Below are positions 8,824 to 17,408 of a stretch of 64,000 nucleotides of DNA, piece by piece. The translations under genes were made by a program, and so were the position numbers. The stretch lies in the NCBI RefSeq assembly GCF_000718515.1, contig NZ_JNZS01000026.1, forward strand, positions 1-64,000. Reading direction: 5' to 3'. Each line of letters opens with the position of its first letter. Position 1 is the first letter of the stretch. Source of the DNA: Micromonospora parva. GTDB lineage: Bacteria; Actinomycetota; Actinomycetes; Mycobacteriales; Micromonosporaceae. The notes beneath the pieces were generated by a model. That model saw only the letters and a list, made by a program, of their open reading frames with translations, was not told where the DNA came from and did no database searches.

Positions 8824-8895
8824 CCGCGATCGGGCACTGTCTGCCCCGACCGGGCCGGACAGGACAGATCGCTGGTCGAGAGTGCACGATCGCGG
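8824..8895. repeat. Inverted repeat downstream of yebC
   Basis: CCGCGATCGGGCACT (8824-8838) and AGTGCACGATCGCGG (8881-8895) are complementary at 14 of 15 positions around a 42-nt centre. The stem could serve as a transcription terminator for yebC, but the long loop and the resemblance to the partial element at 1-50 suggest a dispersed intergenic palindrome. Confidence 0.65.
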
Positions 8896-8923
8896 TGGGG
8901 TTGGTGGGCGGTGAGGAGGTGCC

Positions 8924-9544
8924 GTGGTGGTGCAGCGGTTCGCGGCCGGCGACACGGTCATCCGGCGTGAGGTGCTGCGCGGGGAGGTCTGGTTCGGCTG
9001 CCCGACGATCTGCGTCGAGGACTCCGCCGACCTGCTCGTCCTCTATCTCCCGCCGGGGGCCGAGTTCGGCTTCCCGGCCGACGGGGTGTTCCCGTGCGGG
9101 CGGCACCCGTGGGAGGCCGCCGGGCACCACTCCTGGTCGGGGCACGGCAAGCTGATGCTGCAACGCCCCGGTGAGGCGCACTCGATCGACGTGTTCTGGT
9201 CGGGCCCGGGGCGCGACTTCGCCGGCTGGTACTTCAACCTTCAGGACCCGGTGCGGCGTACGCCGATCGGGGTGGACACCCTGGACCACGAGTTGGACCT
9301 GTGGTGGGCCGCGGACGCCGACCGGTACGTCTGGAAGGACGTGGAGATGTTCGCCCAGCGCCTCGTCGAGGGGCGCTACCCGGGCATGGGGGACGCCATC
9401 CAGGCCGAGGGTGACCGGATCGCCGCCCTGCTCGACACGGGTGAGCGCTGGTGGGACCCGGCGTGGGCCAGGTGGCAGCCCGACCCCGCCTGGTCGGCCC
9501 CGCGGCTGCCCGCCGGCTGGGACCGGGTGCCACCCGCGCACTGA
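8924..9544 (+). CDS. DUF402 domain protein (FomD-like nucleotide/phosphate hydrolase family)
   Basis: A 206-residue protein resembling the DUF402 family, which includes FomD, a CMP-ester hydrolase of fosfomycin synthesis, and nucleoside di/triphosphatases. Features seen: a Trp-rich N-terminal half (GEVWFGCPT, HSWSGHGKLML), then DVFWSGPGRDFAGWYFNLQDPVRRTPIGVDTLDHELDL, whose acidic and aromatic residues match the family's metal-binding core, and a Trp-rich tail. The GTG start follows GAGGAGGTGCC. The substrate cannot be told from sequence. It stands alone, convergent with the ABC exporter genes. Confidence 0.75.
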   Translation: MVVQRFAAGDTVIRREVLRGEVWFGCPTICVEDSADLLVLYLPPGAEFGFPADGVFPCGRHPWEAAGHHSWSGHGKLMLQRPGEAHSIDVFWSGPGRDFAGWYFNLQDPVRRTPIGVDTLDHELDLWWAADADRYVWKDVEMFAQRLVEGRYPGMGDAIQAEGDRIAALLDTGERWWDPAWARWQPDPAWSAPRLPAGWDRVPPAH

Positions 9545-9637
9545 GCGGCCCGCCCGGCCGGTCAGGCCGGTGTCGCACGGCGACGGGCGCCGGCATCCGA
9601 TCAGGACACCGACGCCCGCACCGGCGAACCGTACTGC

Positions 9638-10699
9638 TCAGCCGATGGTCTCCCGTTCCCGCCAGGCGGTACGCAGGGAGGTTCGGCCGTTGGTGCGCAG
9701 CAGCGACCCCTCGTACACCCGGGCCCCGGCGACCACGAACGCGCCGGCGGCGAGCAGCAGGATGACCAGCGAGACGATCGGTTCCCAACCGGCCGCGTCA
9801 CCGGTGAACAGTCGCAGCGGCATGGCCGTGGGCGACGAGAACGGCAGGTAGGACAGCACCCGCATCGCGGTGTCGTTGTCGTTCAGGAAGATCACCGCGA
9901 AGAACGGCAGCATCACGGCGAACTGCACCGGTGTCGACACGGCGGCGATGTCCTCCTGCCGGTTGGCCAGCGCGCCGGCCGCCGCCCACATCGCGGCGAG
10001 CAGCACGAAGCCGAGCAGGAAGAACGGCACGAACCAGCCGATCGCCGGGGCGAGCAGGGTGAGCAGGCCCCCGCTGTCACCCATCTGCAGCCCGATCACC
10101 GCCACCACCGCGATCAAGGCGATCTGCGCGAACGCCAGGATCGCGCCGGCCACCACCTTGCCGGCCAGCAGGGCCCGGACCGGCACGGCGGCCACCAGGA
10201 TCTCCACGATCCGGGTCTGCTTCTCCTCGGTGACGCTCTGCGCGATCTGCAGGCCGAAGGTCTGCGAGGTGATGAAGAAGACGAACGCGAAGACGAACGG
10301 CACCAGGAACGCCACCACGGGGTTGACCGCGTCCGGGTCGAGCAGGCGTACGGTCGGCTGGCTGCTCAGGGCCCGCACCACGTCGTCGGGGGCCTCGTCC
10401 ATGGCCACGACGGCGGGTCCGCCGACCACCGCTGCGTCCACGTCGCCGTCGCGGACGGCCCGCTCGGCGGCCCGGTCGTCGGGGACGACCTGGACCTCCA
10501 GCCCGGCGGCGCGCAGCGGCGCGGCCACGCTCTCGGTCGCCGCGACGGTGGACGGCCCGCCGGCGAGCAACGGCGGCAGGATGGTGCCGGCCGCCGCGAT
10601 CAGCAGGAAGAAGAGGGTGCCGAACAGGAAGGTGCGGTCGCGGAGCTTGACGCGGATCTCGCGTTCGGCGACCAGCCGGGTGGCCTGGGTGACGTTCAC
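9638..10699 (-). CDS. ABC-2 type transporter permease (NatB-like)
   Basis: A 353-residue permease. It has an N-terminal membrane helix (LFGTLFFLLIAAAGTILPPLLAG), a large extracytoplasmic segment to about residue 165, then about five further helices, as in ABC-2 exporters related to NatB. The GTG start at 10699 overlaps the TGA of the ATPase gene by 4 bases (GTGA), which indicates translational coupling. Together with the ATPase it forms an exporter whose substrate (ion, lipid or antibiotic) is not predictable from sequence. The two-component system encoded just upstream on the same strand is a plausible regulator. Confidence 0.85.
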   Translation of the reverse strand: MNVTQATRLVAEREIRVKLRDRTFLFGTLFFLLIAAAGTILPPLLAGGPSTVAATESVAAPLRAAGLEVQVVPDDRAAERAVRDGDVDAAVVGGPAVVAMDEAPDDVVRALSSQPTVRLLDPDAVNPVVAFLVPFVFAFVFFITSQTFGLQIAQSVTEEKQTRIVEILVAAVPVRALLAGKVVAGAILAFAQIALIAVVAVIGLQMGDSGGLLTLLAPAIGWFVPFFLLGFVLLAAMWAAAGALANRQEDIAAVSTPVQFAVMLPFFAVIFLNDNDTAMRVLSYLPFSSPTAMPLRLFTGDAAGWEPIVSLVILLLAAGAFVVAGARVYEGSLLRTNGRTSLRTAWRERETIG

Positions 10700-11589
10700 T
10701 GGGTGACCTCTCGGAAGATCTCGGTGAGCGAGGGGCTGACCGGGCGGAAGGCGCGGACCGGGCCGCGGGCCAGAGCCGCCTGGAGGACGGGCTGCTCGTC
10801 GGCGCCGGCCGGCAGGTCGAAGACCACCCGGGGGCCGTCCAGCTCGACCACTGTCACCCCGGGGTGGTCGCGTACCCAACCGGCGTCGGCGGCGACCACC
10901 AGCTCGTAGCGGGGCACCGTGTACGAGTCGCGCAGCTGCTGCCGGCTGCCGGCGGCCCGGATCACCCCGTCCCCGATGATCACCAGGTCGTCGCAGAGGC
11001 GCTCCACGACGTCGAGCTGGTGACTGGAGAAGAGCACGGGCGCGCCGGCCGACGCCCGTTCCCGCAGCACGGCGACGACGGTGTCGACGGCCAGCGGGTC
11101 GAGCCCGGAGAACGGCTCGTCGAGCACCAGCACCTCGGGGTCGTGCACCAGCGCGGCGGCGATCTGCGCGCGTTGCTGGTTGCCCAGCGACAGCGTCTCC
11201 AGCAGGTCGTTTCCGCGTTCACCGAGCCCGACCCGCTCCAGCAGGGCGTCGGTGGCACGGCGTGCCGCGGCGGCGTCCAGGCCGTGCAGCCGGCCCAGGT
11301 AGGCGACCTGCTCCCGGGTGGTCATCTTCGGGTAGAGGCCGCGCTCCTCCGGCATGTACCCGAAGCGTCGGCGGTCCTGCCGGGTCAGCGCCGTGCCACC
11401 CCAACTGACCTCGCCCGCGTCGGCGGAGAGCACCCCCAGGATGATCCGCATGGTGGTGGTCTTGCCGGCGCCGTTGGCGCCCACGAAGCCGGTCATCCGC
11501 CCGGCAGCCACCTCGAAGGACACGTTGTTGAGCACCTGCCGGTCGCCGAAGCTGCGGTCGACGCCGTCGAGGCGAAGCGTTCTGGTCAC
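10696..11589 (-). CDS. ABC exporter ATP-binding protein
   Basis: A 297-residue nucleotide-binding subunit: Walker A GANGAGKT, Walker B VLVLDEPF, D-loop SGLD and switch SSHQ are all present. The signature motif is LSLGNQQR in place of LSGGQ, a variant seen in the drug/sodium-exporter class of ABC ATPases. The C-terminal 80 residues are an accessory domain found in this class (DUF4162 type). The gene is coupled to the downstream permease. The start ATG at 11589 gives a typical N-terminus; its ribosome site is weak. Confidence 0.9.
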   Translation of the reverse strand: MTRTLRLDGVDRSFGDRQVLNNVSFEVAAGRMTGFVGANGAGKTTTMRIILGVLSADAGEVSWGGTALTRQDRRRFGYMPEERGLYPKMTTREQVAYLGRLHGLDAAAARRATDALLERVGLGERGNDLLETLSLGNQQRAQIAAALVHDPEVLVLDEPFSGLDPLAVDTVVAVLRERASAGAPVLFSSHQLDVVERLCDDLVIIGDGVIRAAGSRQQLRDSYTVPRYELVVAADAGWVRDHPGVTVVELDGPRVVFDLPAGADEQPVLQAALARGPVRAFRPVSPSLTEIFREVTQ

Positions 11590-11670
11590 GCGCTGATGCT
11601 AGATCGAGTACGCCGTTGCGCCGTCCGCCCGGCGGCGGAGCGGGCGGGTCCGCCGGGCGGTGGACGCCGG

Positions 11671-12387
11671 TCACCCGCCGGGGCGGACCACCCCGTTCTC
11701 GTACGCGAAGACCACTGCCTGCACCCGGTCACGCAGGCCGAGTTTGGCCAGCACCCGACTCACGTGCGTCTTCACCGTCGCCTCGCCCAGGTGGATGGTC
11801 GTGGCGATCTCGGCGTTGCTCGACCCGGCGGCGAGCAGCATCAGCACCTCCCGCTCGCGCGGGGTCAGCTCGGCCAACGCGGCCTCGGCGTCCGGGCCCC
11901 GGTGGGCGGTGCCTGTCGGGTCGCCGGGTCGGGCGAAGGTGGAGATCACCCGGCGGGTGATCTCCGGAGCGAGCAGACCGTCGCCCCTGGCCAGCACCCG
12001 GATCGCCTCGACCAGCTCCTCCGGCGTGCCGTTCTTGAGCAGGAAGCCGCTGGCCCCGGCCCGCAGCGCGGCGAAGAGATAGTCGTCGCGGTCGAAGGTC
12101 GTGAGGATCAGCACGGCCGGCCCACCGGGCCCGTCGGCGGTGATCTGCCGGGTGGCCTCCAGGCCGTCCATCCCGGGCATCTCCACATCCATGAGTACGA
12201 CGTCCGGGCGGGTGGCCCGGGCCATCGCGACGGCCCGTTCGCCGTCGGCGGCCTCACCGACCACCTCGATGTCGTCCTCCACCTCCAGGATGACCCGGAA
12301 GCCGGTACGGACCAGGTGCTGGTCGTCGGCGAGCAGGACCCGGACCGTCGGGCCGGTGTCCGGTGTGTGGTGTGCCGCCGCGCTCAT
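11671..12387 (-). CDS. NarL/LuxR-family response regulator
   Basis: A 238-residue regulator with a receiver domain (phospho-acceptor D67 in VVLMDVEMPG, acidic pair D21-D22, conserved Thr and Lys in LTTF and LLKN) and a C-terminal LuxR helix-turn-helix (LTPREREVLMLLAAGSSNAEIA...GEATVKTHVSRVLAKL). Its ATG overlaps the stop of the sensor kinase gene (ATGA), so kinase and regulator are co-translated. Because the ABC exporter genes follow on the same strand after about 80 bp, they are the obvious candidate targets. Confidence 0.93.
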   Translation of the reverse strand: MSAAAHHTPDTGPTVRVLLADDQHLVRTGFRVILEVEDDIEVVGEAADGERAVAMARATRPDVVLMDVEMPGMDGLEATRQITADGPGGPAVLILTTFDRDDYLFAALRAGASGFLLKNGTPEELVEAIRVLARGDGLLAPEITRRVISTFARPGDPTGTAHRGPDAEAALAELTPREREVLMLLAAGSSNAEIATTIHLGEATVKTHVSRVLAKLGLRDRVQAVVFAYENGVVRPGG

Positions 12388-13709
12388 GCCGACGGCCCCG
12401 CGCCGGCTGCCGCCTGCTGCCTGTCGCTCGGCCTCGGCTGCGGGCTGATCGGGGCCGCCAGGGGGAAGCGGGCGCGTACCCGCCAACCGCCGCCGGCCCG
12501 CGGCCCGGCCTCCAGGTCGCCGTCGTGGGCGCCGACCCGTTCGCGCATCCCGATCAGTCCCAACCCGACGCTGTCGGCCCGGCCGCCGCCCCGTCCGTCG
12601 TCGGTCACGTCGACCTCCACCTCGCGGGCCAGGTAGCGGACCCGCACGTCCAACAGGTTCGCTCCGGCGTGCTTCAGGGTGTTGGTCACCGCCTCCTGCG
12701 TCACCCGGTAGGCCGCCTGCGAGACGGACGCGGGCAACGTGACAGCGTCGCCGTACACCCCGAGGGTGGTCGTCAGCCCGGCGGCGCGCGCCCGCTCGAC
12801 GAGTTCGTCGATCCGCTCCAGGCCGCCGGCCGTCGGCGGCGCGGCGTCGGTCCCGGCGGTGGTCCGCAGCACGCCGAGCATCCGACGCAGCTCGTCGACG
12901 GCGGTGCGGGCGCTCTGCTCGATGGCGGTCAGTGCCGTGCGGGCCTTGCCCGGGTCGCGGTCGAAGACCCGGCGGCAGGCGGATGCCTGCACGCCCATCA
13001 CCGACACGTGATGGGCCACCACGTCGTGCAGCTCCCGCGCGATCCGGACCCGTTCGCCGAGCACCGCCCGCTCCCGGGCCTCGGCCTGCGACCGGCGCAG
13101 GTCCTCGGCCTGGGTGCGCAGTTCGTGTTCGCGCCGCGCGGCCACCCACGCGGTCTCGCCGAAGAAGTACGCGAAACCGAACACCAGCACGTTGAGCAGG
13201 ACGCCGGTGACCATCGCGGCGAGCACCGGCGGCACCGGTCCGACCGCACCGGCGAAGGCATCCGCCGGAATGTGGTCGATCATCACCGCGTAGTAGACCC
13301 CGAGCCAGGCGAACATCGTGGCGATCACCCCGACTCGCAGTCGGCGCGACAGCTGGCGGTCCTGCCCCCAGGCGCCGACGGTGTAGATGGCGCAGAACAG
13401 GGCCCAGGGGGAGAACTGCGTCTCGGGTGCCGATCGTGCCTGCGCGGCGATGAACATCACCGCGACGACCAGCAGGGTGGCGGCCGGCCACCGTCGTCGC
13501 CAGATCAGCGGCAGGGTCACCGCGACGGTCCAGAACAGTTGCTCCGGCCCGGACGGCGGCGGGCCCAGCAGGAACGCCCCAGTGCTGCGGGCCAGGGTGA
13601 GGCTCACCAGGGCCAGCCCGGTCATCCCCAACCCGAGCCACAGGTCGTTGCGGCGCTGCTCGGCCGTTGGACCGGGGCGGTGCCATTCCCCCTGCGGTGC
13701 GGCGGTCAT
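12384..13709 (-). CDS. Sensor histidine kinase, HisKA_3/NarX type
   Basis: A 441-residue kinase with an N-terminal block of several membrane helices (residues about 20-150), a dimerisation/phosphoacceptor segment REL-H-DVVAHHVSVMGVQ, and a C-terminal ATPase domain with N box (ITQEAVTNTLKHA), DDGRGGG and GLIGMRERV boxes. This is the architecture of small actinobacterial kinases paired with NarL-type regulators. The ATG at 13709 is preferred; an upstream start at 13769 would add 20 polar residues. No extracellular sensor domain is present, so the stimulus is likely sensed in the membrane. Confidence 0.88.
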   Translation of the reverse strand: MTAAPQGEWHRPGPTAEQRRNDLWLGLGMTGLALVSLTLARSTGAFLLGPPPSGPEQLFWTVAVTLPLIWRRRWPAATLLVVAVMFIAAQARSAPETQFSPWALFCAIYTVGAWGQDRQLSRRLRVGVIATMFAWLGVYYAVMIDHIPADAFAGAVGPVPPVLAAMVTGVLLNVLVFGFAYFFGETAWVAARREHELRTQAEDLRRSQAEARERAVLGERVRIARELHDVVAHHVSVMGVQASACRRVFDRDPGKARTALTAIEQSARTAVDELRRMLGVLRTTAGTDAAPPTAGGLERIDELVERARAAGLTTTLGVYGDAVTLPASVSQAAYRVTQEAVTNTLKHAGANLLDVRVRYLAREVEVDVTDDGRGGGRADSVGLGLIGMRERVGAHDGDLEAGPRAGGGWRVRARFPLAAPISPQPRPSDRQQAAAGAGPSA

Positions 13710-13775
13710 CCGAGAACGATGCCACGTGCCCGCCCGGGCGGGGTCGGCGGGCGGGTCACTGCCGGCCAACGGGCG

Positions 13776-13808
13776 GGCGGCCCGGCGCGGGGTACGCGCC
13801 GGGCCGCC
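13776..13808 (-). terminator. Strong hairpin terminator
   Basis: A perfect 14-bp stem (GGCGGCCCGGCGCG against CGCGCCGGGCCGCC) with a 5-nt loop lies 16 bases beyond the stop of the PadR-linked membrane protein gene on the minus strand. There is no T-run, as usual in high-GC actinobacteria. It separates that operon from the two-component genes. Confidence 0.75.
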
Positions 13809-13823
13809 GTCTGAGGGTGTCGC

Positions 13824-14771
13824 TCACGCCGTCTGGCGTCGGGTCTTGATCGCGGTGTCGATCAGGTCCCAGACCACCACCACTGCCGTTCCCACCGCGA
13901 TCGCCGCGCCGAGGAGGTTTCGGTTGTCGGCATCCGCCAGCCAGCTCAGCCGCTCGCCCAGGGCCGGGTTGAGCAGCCGGTCGGAGAGCGCCAACCACAC
14001 CAGCGGCACGGAGAACGCCAGGTTGAGCAGCACCTTGGTGCCGAAGAGACGCCAGGTCCAGCGTCCGATCCGGTACTTGACGATCTCGAAGATCACGCTG
14101 GCGACCAGCACGACGATCAGCGCCGGCAGCCAGAACGACCAGAGAGCCGGGTCGAGGATCGCGATGTTCTCGCCGTCGGTGCCGCGCACCCAGGACTGGA
14201 AGTGCTGGATGGGCAGGTACGCGATGGTCGCCACCAGCATGACCACCGAGGCGATGGTGTCGGCGAGCGGGATGCCCCGGTGCACCGGGGCGTCGGGCAG
14301 CTGGTCGACCGTCCAGTCCGGCAGGTTCACCGGCGTTTGGGAGCGCTCGATGATGGCGAAGGTCAGGGTGAGCCAGAAGGCGATCTGCACCGCCACCTGC
14401 AGGGCGACGACGAGGCCCGGACCGATGGCTCCGAAACCTTTCCCCTCGGCCGCCTCGACGATGGTGACGATCGTGCCGACGAGCGCCGGGATGAAGCTGA
14501 GCAGCAGTTTCAGCAGCCGCAGCCAGACCAGGTAGTAGGTCGGGCCGATGAGCTGGAGTCGACGGTCGGCGTACCGGGCGGCCAGCACGTCCGGGTTGCC
14601 CAGCTCGGTGAGCACCTCCCGCTCGGCGGTGGTGGCGTCCTGCCCGCCGTCGGTCCGACCCTCGATCATGTCCTCGATGGAGGCCCGCAGCTCGCTGGCG
14701 ATCTCGTCGCGGCGCTGGGCGGGCACCGAGCGCAGGGTGGCGGCGAGGTAACGGTCGGTCAGGGTGTTCAT
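13824..14771 (-). CDS. PadR-operon integral membrane protein with permease-prefix-like N-terminus
   Basis: A 315-residue protein. The first 80 residues are soluble and resemble the small helical prefix that precedes membrane domains in PadR-linked proteins (RYLAATLRSVPAQRRDEIASELRASIEDMIEGR). About six hydrophobic helices follow. AAGGAGTGGACCG precedes the ATG, which overlaps the TGA of the PadR gene by 4 bases. No transport motif is recognised. A second, unrelated copy of this PadR-plus-membrane-protein arrangement is at 44824-46562. The function is unknown; control by the linked PadR is likely. Confidence 0.8.
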   Translation of the reverse strand: MNTLTDRYLAATLRSVPAQRRDEIASELRASIEDMIEGRTDGGQDATTAEREVLTELGNPDVLAARYADRRLQLIGPTYYLVWLRLLKLLLSFIPALVGTIVTIVEAAEGKGFGAIGPGLVVALQVAVQIAFWLTLTFAIIERSQTPVNLPDWTVDQLPDAPVHRGIPLADTIASVVMLVATIAYLPIQHFQSWVRGTDGENIAILDPALWSFWLPALIVVLVASVIFEIVKYRIGRWTWRLFGTKVLLNLAFSVPLVWLALSDRLLNPALGERLSWLADADNRNLLGAAIAVGTAVVVVWDLIDTAIKTRRQTA

Positions 14772-15109
14772 CGGTCCACTCCTTGGATCAGCCCGGTGAT
14801 GGAGGTCTGCACGGCGGCGAGGTCGTCGAGCAGCCGGCTCAGCATCGACTCGCCCTCGTCGCTGGTCCGGTAGAACTTGCGCGGCCGGCTCTCCGCGGTA
14901 TTCCACTCGCTGGTCAGCAGCCCCTGGTCCTCCAGGCGGCGCAGCAGCGGGTAGAGCGTGTTGGCGTCGACCGGGAAGCCGTGGTCGGTGAGCCGTTGCA
15001 GCAGTGCGTAGCCGTAGTCCGGCCGGCGGAGCGCGACCAGGCTGGCCACCACGACGGTGCCTCGACGCAACTCCTGCAGGTGCGTCCGTAGAACATCCTC
15101 GCTAACCAT
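14768..15109 (-). CDS. PadR-family transcriptional regulator
   Basis: A 113-residue PadR-type winged helix protein (YGYALLQRLTDHGFPVDANTLYPLLRRLEDQGLL...RKFYRTSDEG). These are dimeric repressors that usually control an adjacent membrane protein or transporter. The start ATG lies almost at the predicted transcription start, so the mRNA may be leaderless. It is the first gene of a two-gene operon with the downstream membrane protein. Confidence 0.92.
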   Translation of the reverse strand: MVSEDVLRTHLQELRRGTVVVASLVALRRPDYGYALLQRLTDHGFPVDANTLYPLLRRLEDQGLLTSEWNTAESRPRKFYRTSDEGESMLSRLLDDLAAVQTSITGLIQGVDR

Positions 15110-15116
15110 GTGTCAC

Positions 15117-15146
15117 ACCATACTGTGTGCCACACACTAATGTCTA
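15117..15146 (-). promoter_or_regulatory. Promoter with embedded dyad operator for the PadR operon
   Basis: Read on the minus strand: a -35-like TAGACA (15141-15146), an 18-nt spacer and a -10-like TATGGT (15117-15122), only 7 bases before the PadR ATG. The spacer contains the perfect dyad TGTGTG-C-CACACA (15124-15136). An adjacent GTGTGACACA overlaps the -10 side. The arrangement fits autorepression by PadR. Confidence 0.55.
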
Positions 15147-15195
15147 GCCCGACATCATCGTGTCCGCCCAACCTCCGAATCGGGCCGAGCGGCGA

Positions 15196-15228
15196 CGCGG
15201 GGCGCCGGTCGACACCGGACGCCCCGCG
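15196..15228 (-). terminator. Hairpin terminator after the secreted protein gene
   Basis: CGCGGGGCG (15196-15204) pairs with CGCCCCGCG (15220-15228), and the stem continues as CCGGT/ACCGG around a 4-nt loop. It lies 11 bases beyond the stop of the minus-strand gene. Confidence 0.7.
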
Positions 15229-15239
15229 GGTGGGTCGAA

Positions 15240-15839
15240 TCAGCAGGACCCGCCCTGCCGGAAGTTCCGCTCGACGAAGCTGGCCGGGCCGACCTGGAAG
15301 TAGCCCACCCCCGGCCGGATCGGGTGCCCGGTGAACAACTCCACCCGCGACCCGACCCGCACCAGGTACGCCTCGGCGTCCCCCGCGTCGTTGCGGATCA
15401 GCGACCCCCGTCGGCCGTAGATCGCCTCCAACTCGGCGAACGACATGCCGACACCGGCGCCGGCGGGAGATCGCGGCGGGTTGGTGGCCGTACCCACCTC
15501 CACCAGGCGCCCGTCGCGGAAGGCCAGCAGGAGCACACCCGCCCAGGAACCGGTGGCTCCGGCGTGCACCACCGGGCCGCAGCCCGACGCGGTCCAGTCG
15601 ATGTGCCCGTTCGCGGTGAGCGCCGCCAGGCTGGCGCCGATGCGGTACACGCCGGCGCCACGCACGCTGAGCACCTGCGGGTGGCTGTGTCCGACGGCGG
15701 CGGCGAGCGGACCGCGCGCCGACGCGGGCGCGGTGCCGCCGACCGGGGGCGCGGCGGTCGCCGGACCGGCGACCGTCGCCGGGACGAGCGTGCCGAGCGC
15801 CAACGCGGCGGTGGTGAGGAGGATCGCGGGACGGTTCAT
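15240..15839 (-). CDS. Secreted protein of unknown function
   Basis: A 199-residue protein with a clear Sec signal peptide: MNRP, a hydrophobic core (AILLTTAALALGTLVPATVA) and a probable cleavage after ATAA-type residues near position 30. The ATG is preceded by GAAGGAGCC. The mature region is about 170 residues and has a Gly/Ala-rich start and two cysteines (SGCGPVV and the C-terminal GGSC), which could form a disulfide. I recognise no enzymatic motif. It is divergent from the Ser/Thr kinase gene at 15973, so the pair may share regulation. Confidence 0.75.
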   Translation of the reverse strand: MNRPAILLTTAALALGTLVPATVAGPATAAPPVGGTAPASARGPLAAAVGHSHPQVLSVRGAGVYRIGASLAALTANGHIDWTASGCGPVVHAGATGSWAGVLLLAFRDGRLVEVGTATNPPRSPAGAGVGMSFAELEAIYGRRGSLIRNDAGDAEAYLVRVGSRVELFTGHPIRPGVGYFQVGPASFVERNFRQGGSC

Positions 15840-15972
15840 GACGGCTCCTTCGGTGCGGGGTCTCCTGCCCTGTTAGTCACCGCGCCCGGGCCAACGGTTC
15901 GTCGAGATCGCGAACCGCTCGGTCTACTGTGCAGAGAAACGCCGACCGACCGCGCTGGCCGGGGGTGAGACG

Positions 15973-17394
15973 GTGACGGCTCCACTGCGGATCGGGCCCT
16001 ACGCCATCGAGCGACTGCTCGGCGTCGGTTCGTTCGCGACGGTCTGGCTGGGTTACGACCGGGCGCTCGACGCGCACGTGGCGATCAAGGTGCTGGCCGA
16101 GAACTGGAGCCACGACCTACGCGTCCGGGAACGCTTCCTCGACGAGGCCCGGTTGCTGCGCCGGTTGGAGCACGAGCGGCTGATCCGGGTGCACGCCCTG
16201 GGTGAACTGCCCGACGGTCGGCCGTACGCGGTCCTGGCCTGGGCGGACGGGGGCAGCCTGCGGGACCGGCTGGCCGCCGGCGAGATCCCCGTGCCGGCGG
16301 CGTTGCGGCTGCTCGGCGAGGTCTGCGCCGGGGTCGCCGTGCTGCACCGGCACGGCGTCGTGCACCGCGATCTCACCCCCGGCAACATCCTGTTCCGCTG
16401 CGCCGGCCCCGACGGCGCGGAACAGGTGCTGATCGCCGACCTCGGTCTCGCCAAGGCGCTCGCCGCCGCCTCCGGGCTGACCGCCCGGGCCGGCACCCCG
16501 GGATACATGGCCCCCGAACAGGACGATCCAGGCGCGGTGGTCGACACCCGCGCCGACGTGTACGGGCTCGGCCGCCTCGGCATCCGGCTGCTGGCCGCCG
16601 ACCCGACCGGAGCGAACCCGACCAGCCCCGATCCGCACCGGCGCACCCCGGGGCTCCGACTGCGGCACGACGTGCCCGCGGCGGTCGCGGCGGTGCTCGC
16701 CCAGGCCACCGCCCACCGCCCGGCCGACCGCTACCCCGACGCCGCCACCCTGCACGCCGCGTTGACCCGTGCGAGCGACCCGGCGCGGCTGACCATCGCG
16801 ACCCGTCCCGTACCGCGGCAGCCGCCACCGCGACCGGGAGCCCGCCGCCGGTTGCGGCTGGCCGGGGCCACGATGGTGGCCGTCGTCGCGGTGGGCGCGG
16901 TGGGCGCCGAGTCGGGTGGCACCGGGTCGGCTCGGCCGGTCGGCGGCACGTACACGGCCGGGCCGCTGACCGTGGCGTTGCCGCCCGGCTGGTCCGCCAC
17001 GGGTGCCACCTGGGCCGGTCAGTACGGTGCCGACGGCGAACCCGAACCAGCCCTGGTGATGTCGCCGCAACCCCGCCGGTGGGCCGTCGACCCTCGCCTG
17101 CCCGGCGCGTTCGTGGGCCTCTCCGCGAGCACGGCGGCACGCACCACGCCGGCCGGTTTCCTGGCCGAGCGGACGCACGGCGACTGCACGCCGGCACCGG
17201 CCCGGACCACCCGGCAGGCGGGCATCGAGTGGATCGTGGTGGCGTACCGCTGCGACCGGGACCGGCCGCAGATCATCGAGTCGGCCGCCCTGCACCCCGG
17301 CCGGGCCGCCCTGGTGTACGTGCAGCTCACCCCGCCAGCGCAGAGCGGACCCACCTTCGTGGACACCCTGCTCGCCGGGGTACGCCTGCGGTAG
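15973..17394 (+). CDS. Transmembrane Ser/Thr protein kinase with altered catalytic loop
   Basis: A 473-residue PknB-like kinase: G-loop LLGVGSFATVW, ATP lysine K39, kinase domain to about residue 265, a Pro/Arg-rich juxtamembrane segment, one membrane helix (LRLAGATMVAVVAVGAVGA) and an extracellular C-terminal domain of about 160 residues with two or more cysteines. Two core motifs are changed: the catalytic loop reads H131-R-D133-L-T135-P-G-N138, with Thr in place of the near-invariant Lys of HRDLKPxN, and the magnesium motif is DLG, not DFG. D133, N138 and D156 remain, so activity is possible but uncertain. The GTG start follows GGGGGTGAGACG. Confidence 0.85.
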   Translation: MTAPLRIGPYAIERLLGVGSFATVWLGYDRALDAHVAIKVLAENWSHDLRVRERFLDEARLLRRLEHERLIRVHALGELPDGRPYAVLAWADGGSLRDRLAAGEIPVPAALRLLGEVCAGVAVLHRHGVVHRDLTPGNILFRCAGPDGAEQVLIADLGLAKALAAASGLTARAGTPGYMAPEQDDPGAVVDTRADVYGLGRLGIRLLAADPTGANPTSPDPHRRTPGLRLRHDVPAAVAAVLAQATAHRPADRYPDAATLHAALTRASDPARLTIATRPVPRQPPPRPGARRRLRLAGATMVAVVAVGAVGAESGGTGSARPVGGTYTAGPLTVALPPGWSATGATWAGQYGADGEPEPALVMSPQPRRWAVDPRLPGAFVGLSASTAARTTPAGFLAERTHGDCTPAPARTTRQAGIEWIVVAYRCDRDRPQIIESAALHPGRAALVYVQLTPPAQSGPTFVDTLLAGVRLR

Positions 17395-17408
17395 GTGCCG
17401 AACGCGCC

